A DNA stretch of 23,322 nucleotides from a virus, in IMG/VR virus record IMGVR_UViG_3300025655_000302, positions 1 to 23,322 of that record; one strand, written 5' to 3'. Shown piece after piece: positions 1 to 11,022 of this stretch. Every line of letters starts with the position of its first letter. Position 1 is the stretch's first letter. A model generated the notes under the pieces. That model was not told the origin of the DNA. It ran no database searches and saw nothing but the letters and a program-made list of their open reading frames with translations. The position numbers and the translations under genes were made by a program.

Positions 1-1416
1 CCTACCTTTAATGTGGATAAGTTTGTGCGTGTTGTCCAAGTACTGAAGCAACATGTCAACCGCAAACCTAATAGTATTGTCTATATTGTCCGGGTCGTGG
101 TTAATTTTTACACTTCCCGTATTTCTCCAAAAAGAAACCCATGTCCTAACTTCTCCTGGAGTGGCGGACGTCATGAAAGATTCTGTCTTAAGAACATAAT
201 AAATCATGTTAGGGAGGTACGACTCCCAAGTCTCCGTTAAACCACTTGTCGGGAAGAAAACATTACGGTCGAAAATATACTCCACGACGGCATCCAACCC
301 GGAAGTGGTGCCTTTCATCTTGTAAGCAGTTACCGCATTTCTTAGCTGCTGTCTCCACTCGGTAACATCCTTGCCGATTAATTTCCACCCAATTAAAGTC
401 GCTAAGTAATCCAAGAACTCCGGAGGGCAGTTGTCGATATCAACCAAATCCCCGATAGAATCCACTACGTGATGAATATCATACGTAGCGTATCCTAGCG
501 CACGCAAGAATTTACTAAGAGAGCCGCTATTGGCAAACTTAGTAGGAATTAAAGTAGAGGACGTGAAAACCTCTAAACTATCCCTCACCATAGGTGAGGA
601 ATCCATATTCTCGTCAACCCACAAGCCAAGTGAAGTCTTGTACGCATCAAGTAACTGCGTTCCAGACAAATATGTCTCCCCTGAGACTTGAGAGGTGGAA
701 GATACGAACTCAGCGGGCATAAACCGGCTGGCATTTAAGTTGGGGTAGTTATACTCTCTGTTTTTCCAAATGTACTCGTAAAGAACATTAAGACAATCCT
801 TTTCCGTAACAGTCTTTCCTTGGTATAGGTTTTCAGACCACAGGCTCGAAGCTAAAGAACTTAATTCAACGTGGTCTGCATGTTTAGATGTAATAGAGGG
901 ACCCGGACTGTTTAAAAGATGCAGAAGCCCCAACTTATCAACAAGTGTATCATGCGCCAGCCCAACAGTACTTACTTCGGGGTATAGAGAGGATACACCT
1001 GGAACGTTTGAGTTGTCTCCAGAGAACCATAAAGCGAAAGCTTGGTTGGTTCTATAATCAGAATTCAATATTGTTGCGCTAAGACCACTACCTTCCATGA
1101 ACGTTACAAGCTCGGAGGATGCAGTAAAATCTTTCCAGTCATAGCCTAAAGGAGCTAAAACATAATCATTGAACACATCTGAGGTTACCCGTGTTAATTT
1201 ATTTGCCGGGACAAATTTAGCCTGGAGTTCAGAAATACTACCTATTGCGCTCGACTGAAACAACGAGCTGGCATTTTCGACTAGCTTCAAATAATGAGCT
1301 AGAGTTTTGTAACTTAACTCTTCCCCTACACCAAAATTCAACGCCTCCCTGTCCGTGTACAGAGAGGGCACTAGGTGATTTATAGTTTCAATGTAGTTGT
1401 ATTTCTGAATTGTCAT
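1..1416 (-). CDS. Baseplate/tail protein I (gpI-like), partial, C-terminus beyond the left edge
   Basis: I translated this frame by hand. It is open from an ATG at 1416 to base 1, at least 472 codons with no stop. Around residues 330-385 it carries the pattern of the phage tail protein I family (P2 gpI, Pfam Tail_P2_I): a 'LPxLLxxLAxxxGW'-like stretch read here as PPEFLDYLATLIGW, then W-x3-R, then a KGT-x2-GL-like element (KGTTSGL). In P2-like phages gpI is a baseplate component next to gpJ that helps link the wedge to the tail fibre. The start overlaps the stop of the upstream gpJ-like gene as TAATG, with no strong SD of its own, which suggests translational coupling. About 330 residues precede the domain, much longer than P2 gpI (roughly 175 residues), so the N-terminal part is an extra region I do not recognise. 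It has no ATG-to-stop ORF in this window because the stop lies outside. Confidence 0.8.
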   Translation of the reverse strand, partial: MTIQKYNYIETINHLVPSLYTDREALNFGVGEELSYKTLAHYLKLVENASSLFQSSAIGSISELQAKFVPANKLTRVTSDVFNDYVLAPLGYDWKDFTASSELVTFMEGSGLSATILNSDYRTNQAFALWFSGDNSNVPGVSSLYPEVSTVGLAHDTLVDKLGLLHLLNSPGPSITSKHADHVELSSLASSLWSENLYQGKTVTEKDCLNVLYEYIWKNREYNYPNLNASRFMPAEFVSSTSQVSGETYLSGTQLLDAYKTSLGLWVDENMDSSPMVRDSLEVFTSSTLIPTKFANSGSLSKFLRALGYATYDIHHVVDSIGDLVDIDNCPPEFLDYLATLIGWKLIGKDVTEWRQQLRNAVTAYKMKGTTSGLDAVVEYIFDRNVFFPTSGLTETWESYLPNMIYYVLKTESFMTSATPGEVRTWVSFWRNTGSVKINHDPDNIDNTIRFAVDMLLQYLDNTHKLIHIKGR

Positions 1417-3023
1417 TATACTATATCCACAGTAAGCTCAAAGTTGTTGAGTTGGATAATTTCGTTAACATTAACGTGGATGTCCCCGGGGAAGTTATCC
1501 ACTGTAAAATAGCGAACACCGGGAAGCTCGTTCATATAGTTTTGTAGTTTGGAAAGGGATAGCGCTTCCCCAAACTCTCTACGGTCCACATCAAAGTAAG
1601 CTAAAAGACCATCTACCGCAACCTGTTTAATTGCGTTTCTTCTATGGACATCCGCCTCGTCAATTAACACAGTGCAGTTTAAATCCAAAGTTCTAATAAC
1701 CCCATCTACGAGGGTTATCTCGTCCGTCATCATTTTAAGGTTGTTTAGGTGATTCAGAAGTTCCCCTTTAAGAAGCAGCGAACATCTCTCTAGTTGAAGT
1801 TGGGATGCTTTGGCAAGGCAGTAAATATCGATGTTGTTTGCGCCAGCCCCATTATTACGAAGAACCGCCATTGCTTTTCCTACAGTACCATTGGCAGATG
1901 AAAAATTATTCGCGGCAGCTGTGTAGTCTTCCCCAGTAACACATCTGTGCTGTGACTTGAATACGTGGGGGTAGTATTTCTTCGCGTGCGCTACGGATTC
2001 TTTATCTCTTCCTCCGGTGGCTTTAGTAATGTTTCGCACAGAAACATTCATAGTAGAACCGGTGTTTTTAGTACTAGGCACTGAAACGTTGATAGCATTC
2101 CTTCCAACGTTGCCTCTTTCTCCTCCTCCTGAGCGGTAAAATACTTTAACTGCTAAGCCTGGAGTTGGCTTCATTCCTTTAGTGCCATTACCAAAAGTTA
2201 ACGCTGCACCATAATTTTCATCGTACTTCTTTTCGAAAACAGCTTGGTTTCCAGAAGCCAAGAATAAAGAATCAACCTCTTGCCACAAAGTACCGTCCGA
2301 AGATGAAACAGCAATACTGCCTTCAACTACAGGGGCTTCAGCCAATTTGATTTCAAAGTCTTCATCTACAAGACTAAACGTGTGGTCTTCCTCTTGAAGG
2401 GTCCCCTCAAGCATGTAAAAATTACCCATTACACGTTCTCCGGAATTTACATCAAACTCTAAATCCTCTATACCGCTAGAATCAAAAACTATAGTGCCAT
2501 CGGCATTTCCTCTGTACAATGTAAAAGTTACCGGCTGTCCGTCTTTGTCACTGCCCGCTCTTAAAGTTCGGTTGGCTTTGGGGATAACAGTGCGTGTTGG
2601 GCTATCATCAAAAAAATCAGAACTAAGGGTTACAGTACATTCAGCTTTGGCAGCTGAAGGTCCTTTTGTTTTAACACCAATAAGATTTAGAAGCTTTTCC
2701 AGGTTCGCATCGTTTTTAACAGTAGTAATGTACCCCTCGTTCGCAACAAAGTCAGCTTTCAAAGAGATGACACTGGCTAGGTACGCAAAAAGCTCAACAA
2801 ACATTACACCCATATCCGACTCAACAAAATTAGTAAACTCATCAGGGTACACAGCTCGCATATAATCCAACAATGCGTCTTTGTAAGAAGCAAAGTCAGT
2901 TAGGGAGTAATCGATATATTTCGGCTTATCCTGCTCAGGGATAGCCGCGTACCGCAGGTAGTCAGACTCGACCGTACCATCAAAGGCGGACACATTGTAA
3001 AGCGGGTTAGAGGGAAAGGACAT
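1416..3023 (-). CDS. Baseplate wedge protein J (gpJ/T4 gp6-like)
   Basis: This is a baseplate wedge subunit; in T4 gp6 the family forms the ring that holds the wedges together around the hub. The 535-residue protein has the classic N-terminal signature of the baseplate J family. A 'FxSYKDALLDYMRAVYPDEF' segment (about residues 45-64) leads into ESDMGVMFVELFAYLA (about 68-83) and then a helix ending in NLEKLLNLIGVKTKG (about 107-121). The central part is beta-rich with a FGNGTKG turn near residue 277, also typical of the family. The C-terminus has a helix-rich segment with ADVHRRNAIKQ and a final beta portion. The start codon lies 3 bases past the gp25-like stop, without a good SD. The stop overlaps the next start as TAATG. 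The family assignment is firm; whether it is closer to gp6 or P2 gpJ is not resolved. Confidence 0.92.
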   Translation of the reverse strand: MSFPSNPLYNVSAFDGTVESDYLRYAAIPEQDKPKYIDYSLTDFASYKDALLDYMRAVYPDEFTNFVESDMGVMFVELFAYLASVISLKADFVANEGYITTVKNDANLEKLLNLIGVKTKGPSAAKAECTVTLSSDFFDDSPTRTVIPKANRTLRAGSDKDGQPVTFTLYRGNADGTIVFDSSGIEDLEFDVNSGERVMGNFYMLEGTLQEEDHTFSLVDEDFEIKLAEAPVVEGSIAVSSSDGTLWQEVDSLFLASGNQAVFEKKYDENYGAALTFGNGTKGMKPTPGLAVKVFYRSGGGERGNVGRNAINVSVPSTKNTGSTMNVSVRNITKATGGRDKESVAHAKKYYPHVFKSQHRCVTGEDYTAAANNFSSANGTVGKAMAVLRNNGAGANNIDIYCLAKASQLQLERCSLLLKGELLNHLNNLKMMTDEITLVDGVIRTLDLNCTVLIDEADVHRRNAIKQVAVDGLLAYFDVDRREFGEALSLSKLQNYMNELPGVRYFTVDNFPGDIHVNVNEIIQLNNFELTVDIV

Positions 3024-3026
3024 AAG

Positions 3027-3512
3027 TTAGAACGCTAGGTTTATAGTTTCGGTAGCTAAAACATCGTCTTTCATAGCTACAGTTAAAGATATTAAAAGTT
3101 GAGACTCAGAAGTAAGACCTACAGCTTCCGTGGAGTGAGGTCCCACAGTCGTAGTGAAAGCCTCAGTAGCATCAATTTCTTGAACTTCAAAATTAATAAT
3201 TTTTACTCTGGGCTCATAAGTTGCTAGCGCTGTAGCGATTTCGAATTGAATCTCAGAGAAAAGAAAATTATCCAAAGGCTCAAAAACAGCCAGATGTAGG
3301 TTTGTACCGAATTCCGGCAACATAACCCTGTCTCCTTTTTTAGTAGTAAGCAGGTCAATTACATTATTCTTTATAAGATGGATTCCATACTGCTTGGAAA
3401 ACACTCCCCCAGAGTTACTAGGCGACAAACTGGAGTTTAAACCGACAATCGATTTCTCGACTCCCGTTGTAACGTACTTTACTTTGTACAGTGTTGCGTC
3501 TCCTAATGCCAT
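3027..3512 (-). CDS. Baseplate wedge protein gp25/gpW-like
   Basis: At 161 residues this is the usual size for the gp25/gpW family (Pfam GPW_gp25), whose members join the sheath to the baseplate wedge in T4, P2 and type VI systems. Residues about 53-110 show the hallmark order: LLTTKKGDRVMLPEFG (the 'R..PefG' turn), then a LHLAVFEPLD helix start, then a helix ending in TYEPRVKI and a beta strand. The acidic-arginine EPR motif near the end of that stretch is the most conserved piece of the family. Upstream sits an AGGT SD 5 bases before the ATG, and the start overlaps the stop of the 1036-residue gene as TAATG. The gpJ-like gene follows after 3 bases, the standard W-J pairing. The family contains lysozyme-named members in databases, but no catalytic residues are evident here. 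Confidence 0.93.
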   Translation of the reverse strand: MALGDATLYKVKYVTTGVEKSIVGLNSSLSPSNSGGVFSKQYGIHLIKNNVIDLLTTKKGDRVMLPEFGTNLHLAVFEPLDNFLFSEIQFEIATALATYEPRVKIINFEVQEIDATEAFTTTVGPHSTEAVGLTSESQLLISLTVAMKDDVLATETINLAF

Positions 3513-6500
3513 TATGACCTATAAGTTTCTATATTTTTGAAGAATCCCTGCTGGGCGTTGTAGTTGGTTTTTACCTCCTTTATAGATAGAGGTTTTGAAT
3601 ACATTTTAAAGCTTCCTAGGAATCCATCCAAACCACTGCGTGGAATCTTTCGGGTGGAGCCTGTGTTAGTTTGACCTCCTAGAGCCGGTACATGTTGACC
3701 GTAAAAGCCACCGAACGAATCGGTGTTTAAACGTCTTCCATTGTGTTGTTTATATTGGTCGTTTGTGTTGTACCCTAAGAACCCTAGGGGAGTTGTAGTT
3801 CCGGGGGAATTTTGAGAGGTACCAATCATATCAGTAAACCCACCTCCTAAAATCCAAGGAGTAAAGATAGGATATTTCGGAACAGCGGAGTCCTCTACAC
3901 CTTCGACCAAACTTTCGGTGTGGGCACCCTCCTGTACAAAACTTTGAGTACTTCCTCGTGTAACTTCAATAGGAGAAGGAACCCCTAGTGGTACGTTCTT
4001 TGGAATGCCAAAGGCGTCTGATATGGAGGATGTAGCTAATACTTCCCCATCAATAAACACAGAAACGGTATCATTCTTATAATCAAAAGAAACATTATAG
4101 TGGGAAAATTCTACATCACAGCTGGAGCAGCTTTTTCCTGCAACGGAGGATACAGACACAGGAATCTTCATACCTAATTCGGTGCCTGAAGTTGCATTTC
4201 CGTGTCGTGTAGGGTTAACCAATATAGTACCGTCCGTAGCGTCTTTAATCTGTTTCTCTTGAATTGCAACGCTGTGACCCCATTCCCAGCCATCCTGCTC
4301 CCCGATAAGTGAGTTTTGACCTACAGTAGGGAGAATTACAAATTCTAGGTTTCCTACACTAGAGGCAGCATCAGGTCCAGCAGTGCCTGCTCCTGATACG
4401 TCTTTGTCTCTAAAGCCAATCAGTAGACCTTTCGTAGGTCCGGTATCGTCCACGGTTGTGTCAGCAGTAATAAAACTACCGGGCTCAGGGTTGTTGCCTG
4501 AGTTTTCACACGCGGCTACAATTCTGTACCGGTGGTGTCCCGTTAAGCCAGACGATACTTCAGGGATATGTGTCCAGAAATCCATAGACCACCCGTCAGT
4601 CCCATAGGTTAAACCGTTAACGTCTTCTCCTGCAGGGAATAGTTTTCCGTCTTTTATGTTGTTAGGAAGCCTTACATAACAACCTCCCTGGTTATTATTA
4701 GTGTCTTGGGCGTCAATCGGCTGGTAATAAATACCGTACCTAGCTTTGGCATCGTAAATCGTTCCTCGTAAGAAAGGAATGCCGATACCGGAAGGGAAAG
4801 CGTGGTCAGTAGATGAGGCAACAAATTTACCGTTAAGCGCAACAGACCCTTCCGCGTAGTTGTCCAGCTCATACTTGTTTTTATCCGGAGAGGTTACATC
4901 TGGCTTTAAGAAATTGTAGCAAACGACCAACCCATCGGTAACCAAGGAATCCCCAAGCCCTTTATATGATGCTTGGGTGCCAGAGACGCCGCCCTGGTTT
5001 TTCACAAAGTCTCCCATGGAGATTTCATCAACATTGAAGTCCTTTAAGTAAATGGTATTAAGTAAAGGATTGCCTTTAACGAAAATAGGCTCTACAGGAA
5101 CAACGACGTTCTCAACATCCTCGGCAATAACAATTCTTTTTTGAACTTTTAGGTCAGGAATAATGGCTGTACCTTTTAAGTATGAGAAGTCGTTTAGAGG
5201 CGCTCTATGTAGTCTCTTTCGAACACGAGTCTCACCGGTAGCAGTGTCTACATCAACCACAACATCTCCGACACGTTTAACGGTGTCGGTATTTGGGTCG
5301 AATGGGAAATCGCTGCCATTAGGGTGGTATCCATTGGACACTAACAGATGTTTTCTTTCAGCAGTAGTTAAAGTTTTAATAATAACGTCTTGACCAAGCG
5401 GATGGTCTACTTCAGTAATTTCTATACCTCCGAACAGACCAAACAATTGAAGCTGTTTCTTACGCTTTTTAATCTTAGCCTCGTAAGAGTCACTGTGAGC
5501 CATTTGGCTTCGACGGTAATTTACAACAGTTGGGCTGTCGGCGGCAAATCCTGTCTCCGTAAGTTCTGTAATATACTTCTCAATTTGAGTATGGTGAATG
5601 TTTCTGTCGCGAATATACGCTTGTAGGATTTCATCGATTTCTAATAAGCGAGCCACGTTTCCTTGAGGGTCCTCACCTTCAAAGTCATCACTAAAAATAG
5701 TATTAGATATTTGACGTAAGTCGCTTTCTGTTAACTCCTCACCTCTACCTCCTGCCCATGGCTGGTCTTTTAAAGTCCAGGTATTAGAGTTAAATATTAT
5801 GTCCCCTGTAAGCGGAAGCCCTCCTGTCCGAGAATCATAATACAAACCATCTTCAGAAAGAATAAATTTACCATCAGTAGATATCGGAGGTCCATACACT
5901 AAATCAAACCGTCCAACTTCCTCTTCTGGCTTGGGGACCTTACTCTTCAATTGGGCTTTAATAGCCTCTCGGTATGCTTTATTATGTCTGAAAGGTTTAA
6001 CTACTGAGTTTACAACATGATTTTCATACTGGGAAACTAATGCGAGCTGCTCTTCGGAAAGCTGTCCAGAACCTAGCAGTGCTTGGTAATTGAGTCTAGG
6101 CTCCTCTTCCATGCCGGATGCTCTAGCCTGTAAAGTTGTGGTAATCAACTCTAGCTGTGCTTCGACGTCTGCCAGCTCTTGCCGTAACCTTACATAGCCA
6201 TTGTAAACTTTGCGAACTTTGTTATTAAAATAAGTTCTTGTATGGGTCGAGGGTTGAGGGAACTGATTATACAGCTCGGCTCTCGCCTGCCTAATTAAAC
6301 CAGCCAAGTTTCCGGCGGGTCTTCCTGAAACAAAAACCTCTTCCCCCGAATTCTGCAAAATGGACATAGTGTCTATGGAACTTTTTAAAGCAGCAAGCTT
6401 AGCTTGGGCTCGGTCAGCACCTAAATTTCCAGAATTAGGGGACAGGAATAATCTTTTATTTCCGTTGGAGTTGTATTGTTGGTGCTGTCCCGTCAAACGT

Positions 6501-6622
6501 ACCAATCTAGCACGGGAATTAGACACACGGCGACTAAGTCGTCCTAGGGTTGTAGTTAGGACATTAGACATCGCAGTAAGTGCGGTGCTATTTAACAGTT
6601 TGATAGTTGATTCAGAAAGCAT
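3512..6622 (-). CDS. Large virion structural protein with a lectin-like (LamG/concanavalin-type) C-terminal half
   Basis: This 1036-residue protein lies between the PAAR-like tip gene and the gp25-like wedge gene, so a baseplate or tail-tip location is likely. Residues about 1-230 are helical and charged, with a long R/K/E-rich stretch (about 130-165) that could be coiled coil. Residues about 240-550 are mixed. From about 560 onward I read a concanavalin-like beta-sandwich pattern. It includes a GLVVCYNF strand near 564, GWSMDFWTHIP near 677, HYNVSFDYKNDTVSVFIDGE in the 800s, and a closing LDGFLGSFKMYSKPLS segment near 1005, which resembles the last strand of LamG domains. Such domains bind glycans in other proteins; a receptor- or wall-binding role here is inference. 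The start abuts the PAAR-like stop (TAAATG) and has no SD. No frameshift is seen. Confidence 0.75.
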   Translation of the reverse strand: MLSESTIKLLNSTALTAMSNVLTTTLGRLSRRVSNSRARLVRLTGQHQQYNSNGNKRLFLSPNSGNLGADRAQAKLAALKSSIDTMSILQNSGEEVFVSGRPAGNLAGLIRQARAELYNQFPQPSTHTRTYFNNKVRKVYNGYVRLRQELADVEAQLELITTTLQARASGMEEEPRLNYQALLGSGQLSEEQLALVSQYENHVVNSVVKPFRHNKAYREAIKAQLKSKVPKPEEEVGRFDLVYGPPISTDGKFILSEDGLYYDSRTGGLPLTGDIIFNSNTWTLKDQPWAGGRGEELTESDLRQISNTIFSDDFEGEDPQGNVARLLEIDEILQAYIRDRNIHHTQIEKYITELTETGFAADSPTVVNYRRSQMAHSDSYEAKIKKRKKQLQLFGLFGGIEITEVDHPLGQDVIIKTLTTAERKHLLVSNGYHPNGSDFPFDPNTDTVKRVGDVVVDVDTATGETRVRKRLHRAPLNDFSYLKGTAIIPDLKVQKRIVIAEDVENVVVPVEPIFVKGNPLLNTIYLKDFNVDEISMGDFVKNQGGVSGTQASYKGLGDSLVTDGLVVCYNFLKPDVTSPDKNKYELDNYAEGSVALNGKFVASSTDHAFPSGIGIPFLRGTIYDAKARYGIYYQPIDAQDTNNNQGGCYVRLPNNIKDGKLFPAGEDVNGLTYGTDGWSMDFWTHIPEVSSGLTGHHRYRIVAACENSGNNPEPGSFITADTTVDDTGPTKGLLIGFRDKDVSGAGTAGPDAASSVGNLEFVILPTVGQNSLIGEQDGWEWGHSVAIQEKQIKDATDGTILVNPTRHGNATSGTELGMKIPVSVSSVAGKSCSSCDVEFSHYNVSFDYKNDTVSVFIDGEVLATSSISDAFGIPKNVPLGVPSPIEVTRGSTQSFVQEGAHTESLVEGVEDSAVPKYPIFTPWILGGGFTDMIGTSQNSPGTTTPLGFLGYNTNDQYKQHNGRRLNTDSFGGFYGQHVPALGGQTNTGSTRKIPRSGLDGFLGSFKMYSKPLSIKEVKTNYNAQQGFFKNIETYRS

Positions 6623-7015
6623 TTATTTAATATTTACAAAGTTCGTTCCGGTTGTAATTCTATGGCTGCAGTTAGTTTTACTTCCAACAACAGCTACGGC
6701 TTTTCCATTAATAGTAACATACGGCTTTCCCTCTACAACTTTCCACTTACGTTCAAAGTGAAGGTTTGGAAGAGGAGGAGGTGGAGTTTCACCTTCCGAG
6801 CCGGCAGGGGGGGGAACAACATCTCCCGGACCTTCATACCCATCGGATACAGTACCGGCACCGCCAGAATAGTTCCCGGTATGAGTAGTTCCCTCATCAC
6901 CTACGACAGAGACTAGCCTTCCGTTAACCTTAACAAAATCTTGAGACATATAGATAACGCGACCTTTCATAGGTAACGCATCTAACTCACTATTTTCTCT
7001 TGCGATACTAGGCAT
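6623..7015 (-). CDS. PAAR-like spike tip protein
   Basis: The 130-residue product contains two copies of a short element, VKVNGRLVSVVGDEG (about 28-42) and VTINGKAVAVVGSKT (about 100-114), each followed within a few residues by a histidine (TTH and CSH). The 'V-x-I-N-G-x2-V-x-VVG' form with nearby His/Cys matches PAAR-type tip proteins, which sharpen the central spike of contractile tails and often bind a metal. Between the copies lies a Pro/Gly/Glu-rich linker (about 60-84). The gene follows the gpV-like spike gene by two ORFs, the expected neighbourhood for a tip protein. A strong SD (AGGAGAGGA) precedes the ATG, and the start overlaps the upstream stop by 8 bases. A metal site is inferred from the residues, not shown. 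The protein could also be a divergent DUF4280-type PAAR relative. Confidence 0.7.
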   Translation of the reverse strand: MPSIARENSELDALPMKGRVIYMSQDFVKVNGRLVSVVGDEGTTHTGNYSGGAGTVSDGYEGPGDVVPPPAGSEGETPPPPLPNLHFERKWKVVEGKPYVTINGKAVAVVGSKTNCSHRITTGTNFVNIK

Positions 7016-7322
7016 ACAATTTCCTCTCCTTCGATGTGGGAGCTACATTATTTAGTGTAACAGCTGTAATTTTGAGTGCTTCTCGGGGAACTTCGCCTAA
7101 ACCCTCGCCTGAAAACAGGGAAGCTTTCTCGCCCGCCGAAAGAACTACTTCTCGAAGAGGTATAGGAACTCCCGGACCTATACCTGAATCCGCGTAAACT
7201 GAGGTGATACCGCTAGCATCGGAAGTGGTTCCTAAAGTACGGTCTATTTCCCCAATAGTAATGCTTTCATGAGTGACGCCAGCCCTTCTTACTGGAGGAC
7301 CTAGGAGAGGAATTAGTACCAT
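7008..7322 (-). CDS. Small hypothetical tail protein
   Basis: I do not recognise this 104-residue protein. I place its start at the ATG at 7322 rather than an in-frame GTG 15 bases earlier. The ATG forms the same TAATG overlap with the preceding stop that is seen elsewhere in this operon, and a GGGAGAG SD lies a few bases upstream. The N-terminus is hydrophobic with a proline (VLIPLLGPPVRRAG), the middle is Ser/Gly-rich (about 30-55), and the end is basic (SKERKLYA). It sits between a beta-rich protein of unknown role and the PAAR-like tip gene, so a small baseplate or spike-associated part is likely by position only. No signal peptide, membrane segment or catalytic motif is visible. Confidence 0.75.
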   Translation of the reverse strand: MVLIPLLGPPVRRAGVTHESITIGEIDRTLGTTSDASGITSVYADSGIGPGVPIPLREVVLSAGEKASLFSGEGLGEVPREALKITAVTLNNVAPTSKERKLYA

Positions 7323-8676
7323 TAAGTTCTCTCCCACCTACCGTTGGTAGGATTATAGGTATACTCTCGTCCAGACGACATGGTAACTTTGTACCCTGGA
7401 TTTTGCTCGTAAAACCCTTCATAGTATAAAGTAAGAAGTTGAACTCCAGCCTCGCCTAGAGAATTTTCCCTGCAAACGGCAACTATAGCCTCCCCATCGT
7501 CTACCCCCGGAGCACTTCTATGCGAAAGCACTATAGGCTCAAACGCTACTGAATCAAAAAATGTTTCTTGTAAATCTAAAGCAGAGGTTCCGCTTGCGAT
7601 GCTTGCCATTGTATTTCCGACATATTCGCTAGAACTAGCAATAATAGGAACCCTGGTAGTAATAGGCTCATAAACACCATTACTCCTCAGCTTGTACAGG
7701 TCGTAAACGGCTTTATTCGCCTGATTATACTCAGCCGCGTAAAGTTTAAGTCTGGTAATAGTTAAATTTCCCCTTCCTGAAGAAAGGGATTCATCTTCCA
7801 CTATTTGGGTCTTCTGGTGAGCGTCGTTCTGTACAAGGGTAATAAAATCACCGGACGAGGTGGTAACCTCATTCCCGCTTGGTACATATCCGCTCCCTAC
7901 CAGACTGACCCTTTCGAACTTTGCTTCTCGTGGCAGAGAAGGACGTTCGTAATCAAATGTAACGGCTAAAAATGCGTCATCGGTGCTGAGCTTGTCACCG
8001 GTTGTGTCAGGTAAAGAGGAATTATAAAGTTCTATAAACTGACGTGCTCCATTGGTGTACTGACCCGCGTGGTAGAAAGCTTCGACACCTACCGTATAAG
8101 TTGGGTTGTCTAACACAAACGCGGAAACCACAGACGACAACCCATCACTATCAGCCTGAGTCGCTGAAACGTCCATATAAAGTTGGTCTCCTACAGGTAA
8201 AATAAACGGGGACACATTAGTGACCTTGTAGAGAGTATTTAAGCCTGTCTGAGAGTCTTTCTGACCTTCCGGGTCATCGTAGCTAGGTGGGACTCCGGAC
8301 GCAGCTTGGGAGCTTGCTGTAAGTCCTAGCTGCTCATGAAAGTGGTAATACTGTATGTCGTTAGAGAGGGTGTTAACTCCACGGGGACCTTTAACCCCTT
8401 GAATAGGAAGTACATCGTCAGCAGCTTTACCTACATATAAATCCACCGTAAAAACAATAGGAATTGAATATACAGTTTCTTTTGTATCCCCACCGCCAGT
8501 TTGTCCGGAAACATAAACAGTATAGTGCGCTTGTGGACAGATGGTATGTACATCCGGACTCAAATTCGGATACACTTTAAAGTTCGATATCTGAAGAACT
8601 TGAGTTGAGTTATTGTCGATAATCTGTCTCCGGGAAGGAACAGCATCGTAAGGGAATCCTAGGTCAATAGTAGCCA

Positions 8677-8677
<1 letters not shown>
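7322..8677 (-). CDS. Hypothetical virion structural protein next to the spike
   Basis: The 451-residue protein has no domain I can name. It is rich in beta-branched residues, Ser, Gly and Tyr, with few long helices, as in virion surface proteins. Features include an N-terminal segment with alternating hydrophobic residues (FKVYPN, HYTVYVSG) and a C-terminal block ending in YKVTMSSGREYTYNPTNGRW. A strong SD (GGAGG, 9 bases from the ATG) drives it, and its start overlaps the spike-gene stop as TAATG. It lies directly downstream of the gpV-like spike gene and upstream of the PAAR-like gene. This is a position where P2 has no equivalent, so it may be an extra part of the spike or baseplate periphery. 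Function is unknown. Confidence 0.8.

Positions 8678-11018
<2,341 letters not shown>

Positions 11019-11022
<4 letters not shown>

Noticed and set aside
13-240. Plus-strand ORF of 75 codons near the left edge
   Set aside because: It lies antisense to the gpI-like frame, which is open over the whole region and carries a recognisable family pattern.
2494-2865. Plus-strand ORF of 123 codons
   Set aside because: It is antisense to the conserved part of the gpJ-like gene and has no SD or recognisable domain.
3027-3512. gp25-like protein as a lysozyme
   Set aside because: The family is sometimes named lysozyme in databases, but no catalytic residues are visible and its established role is in the baseplate.
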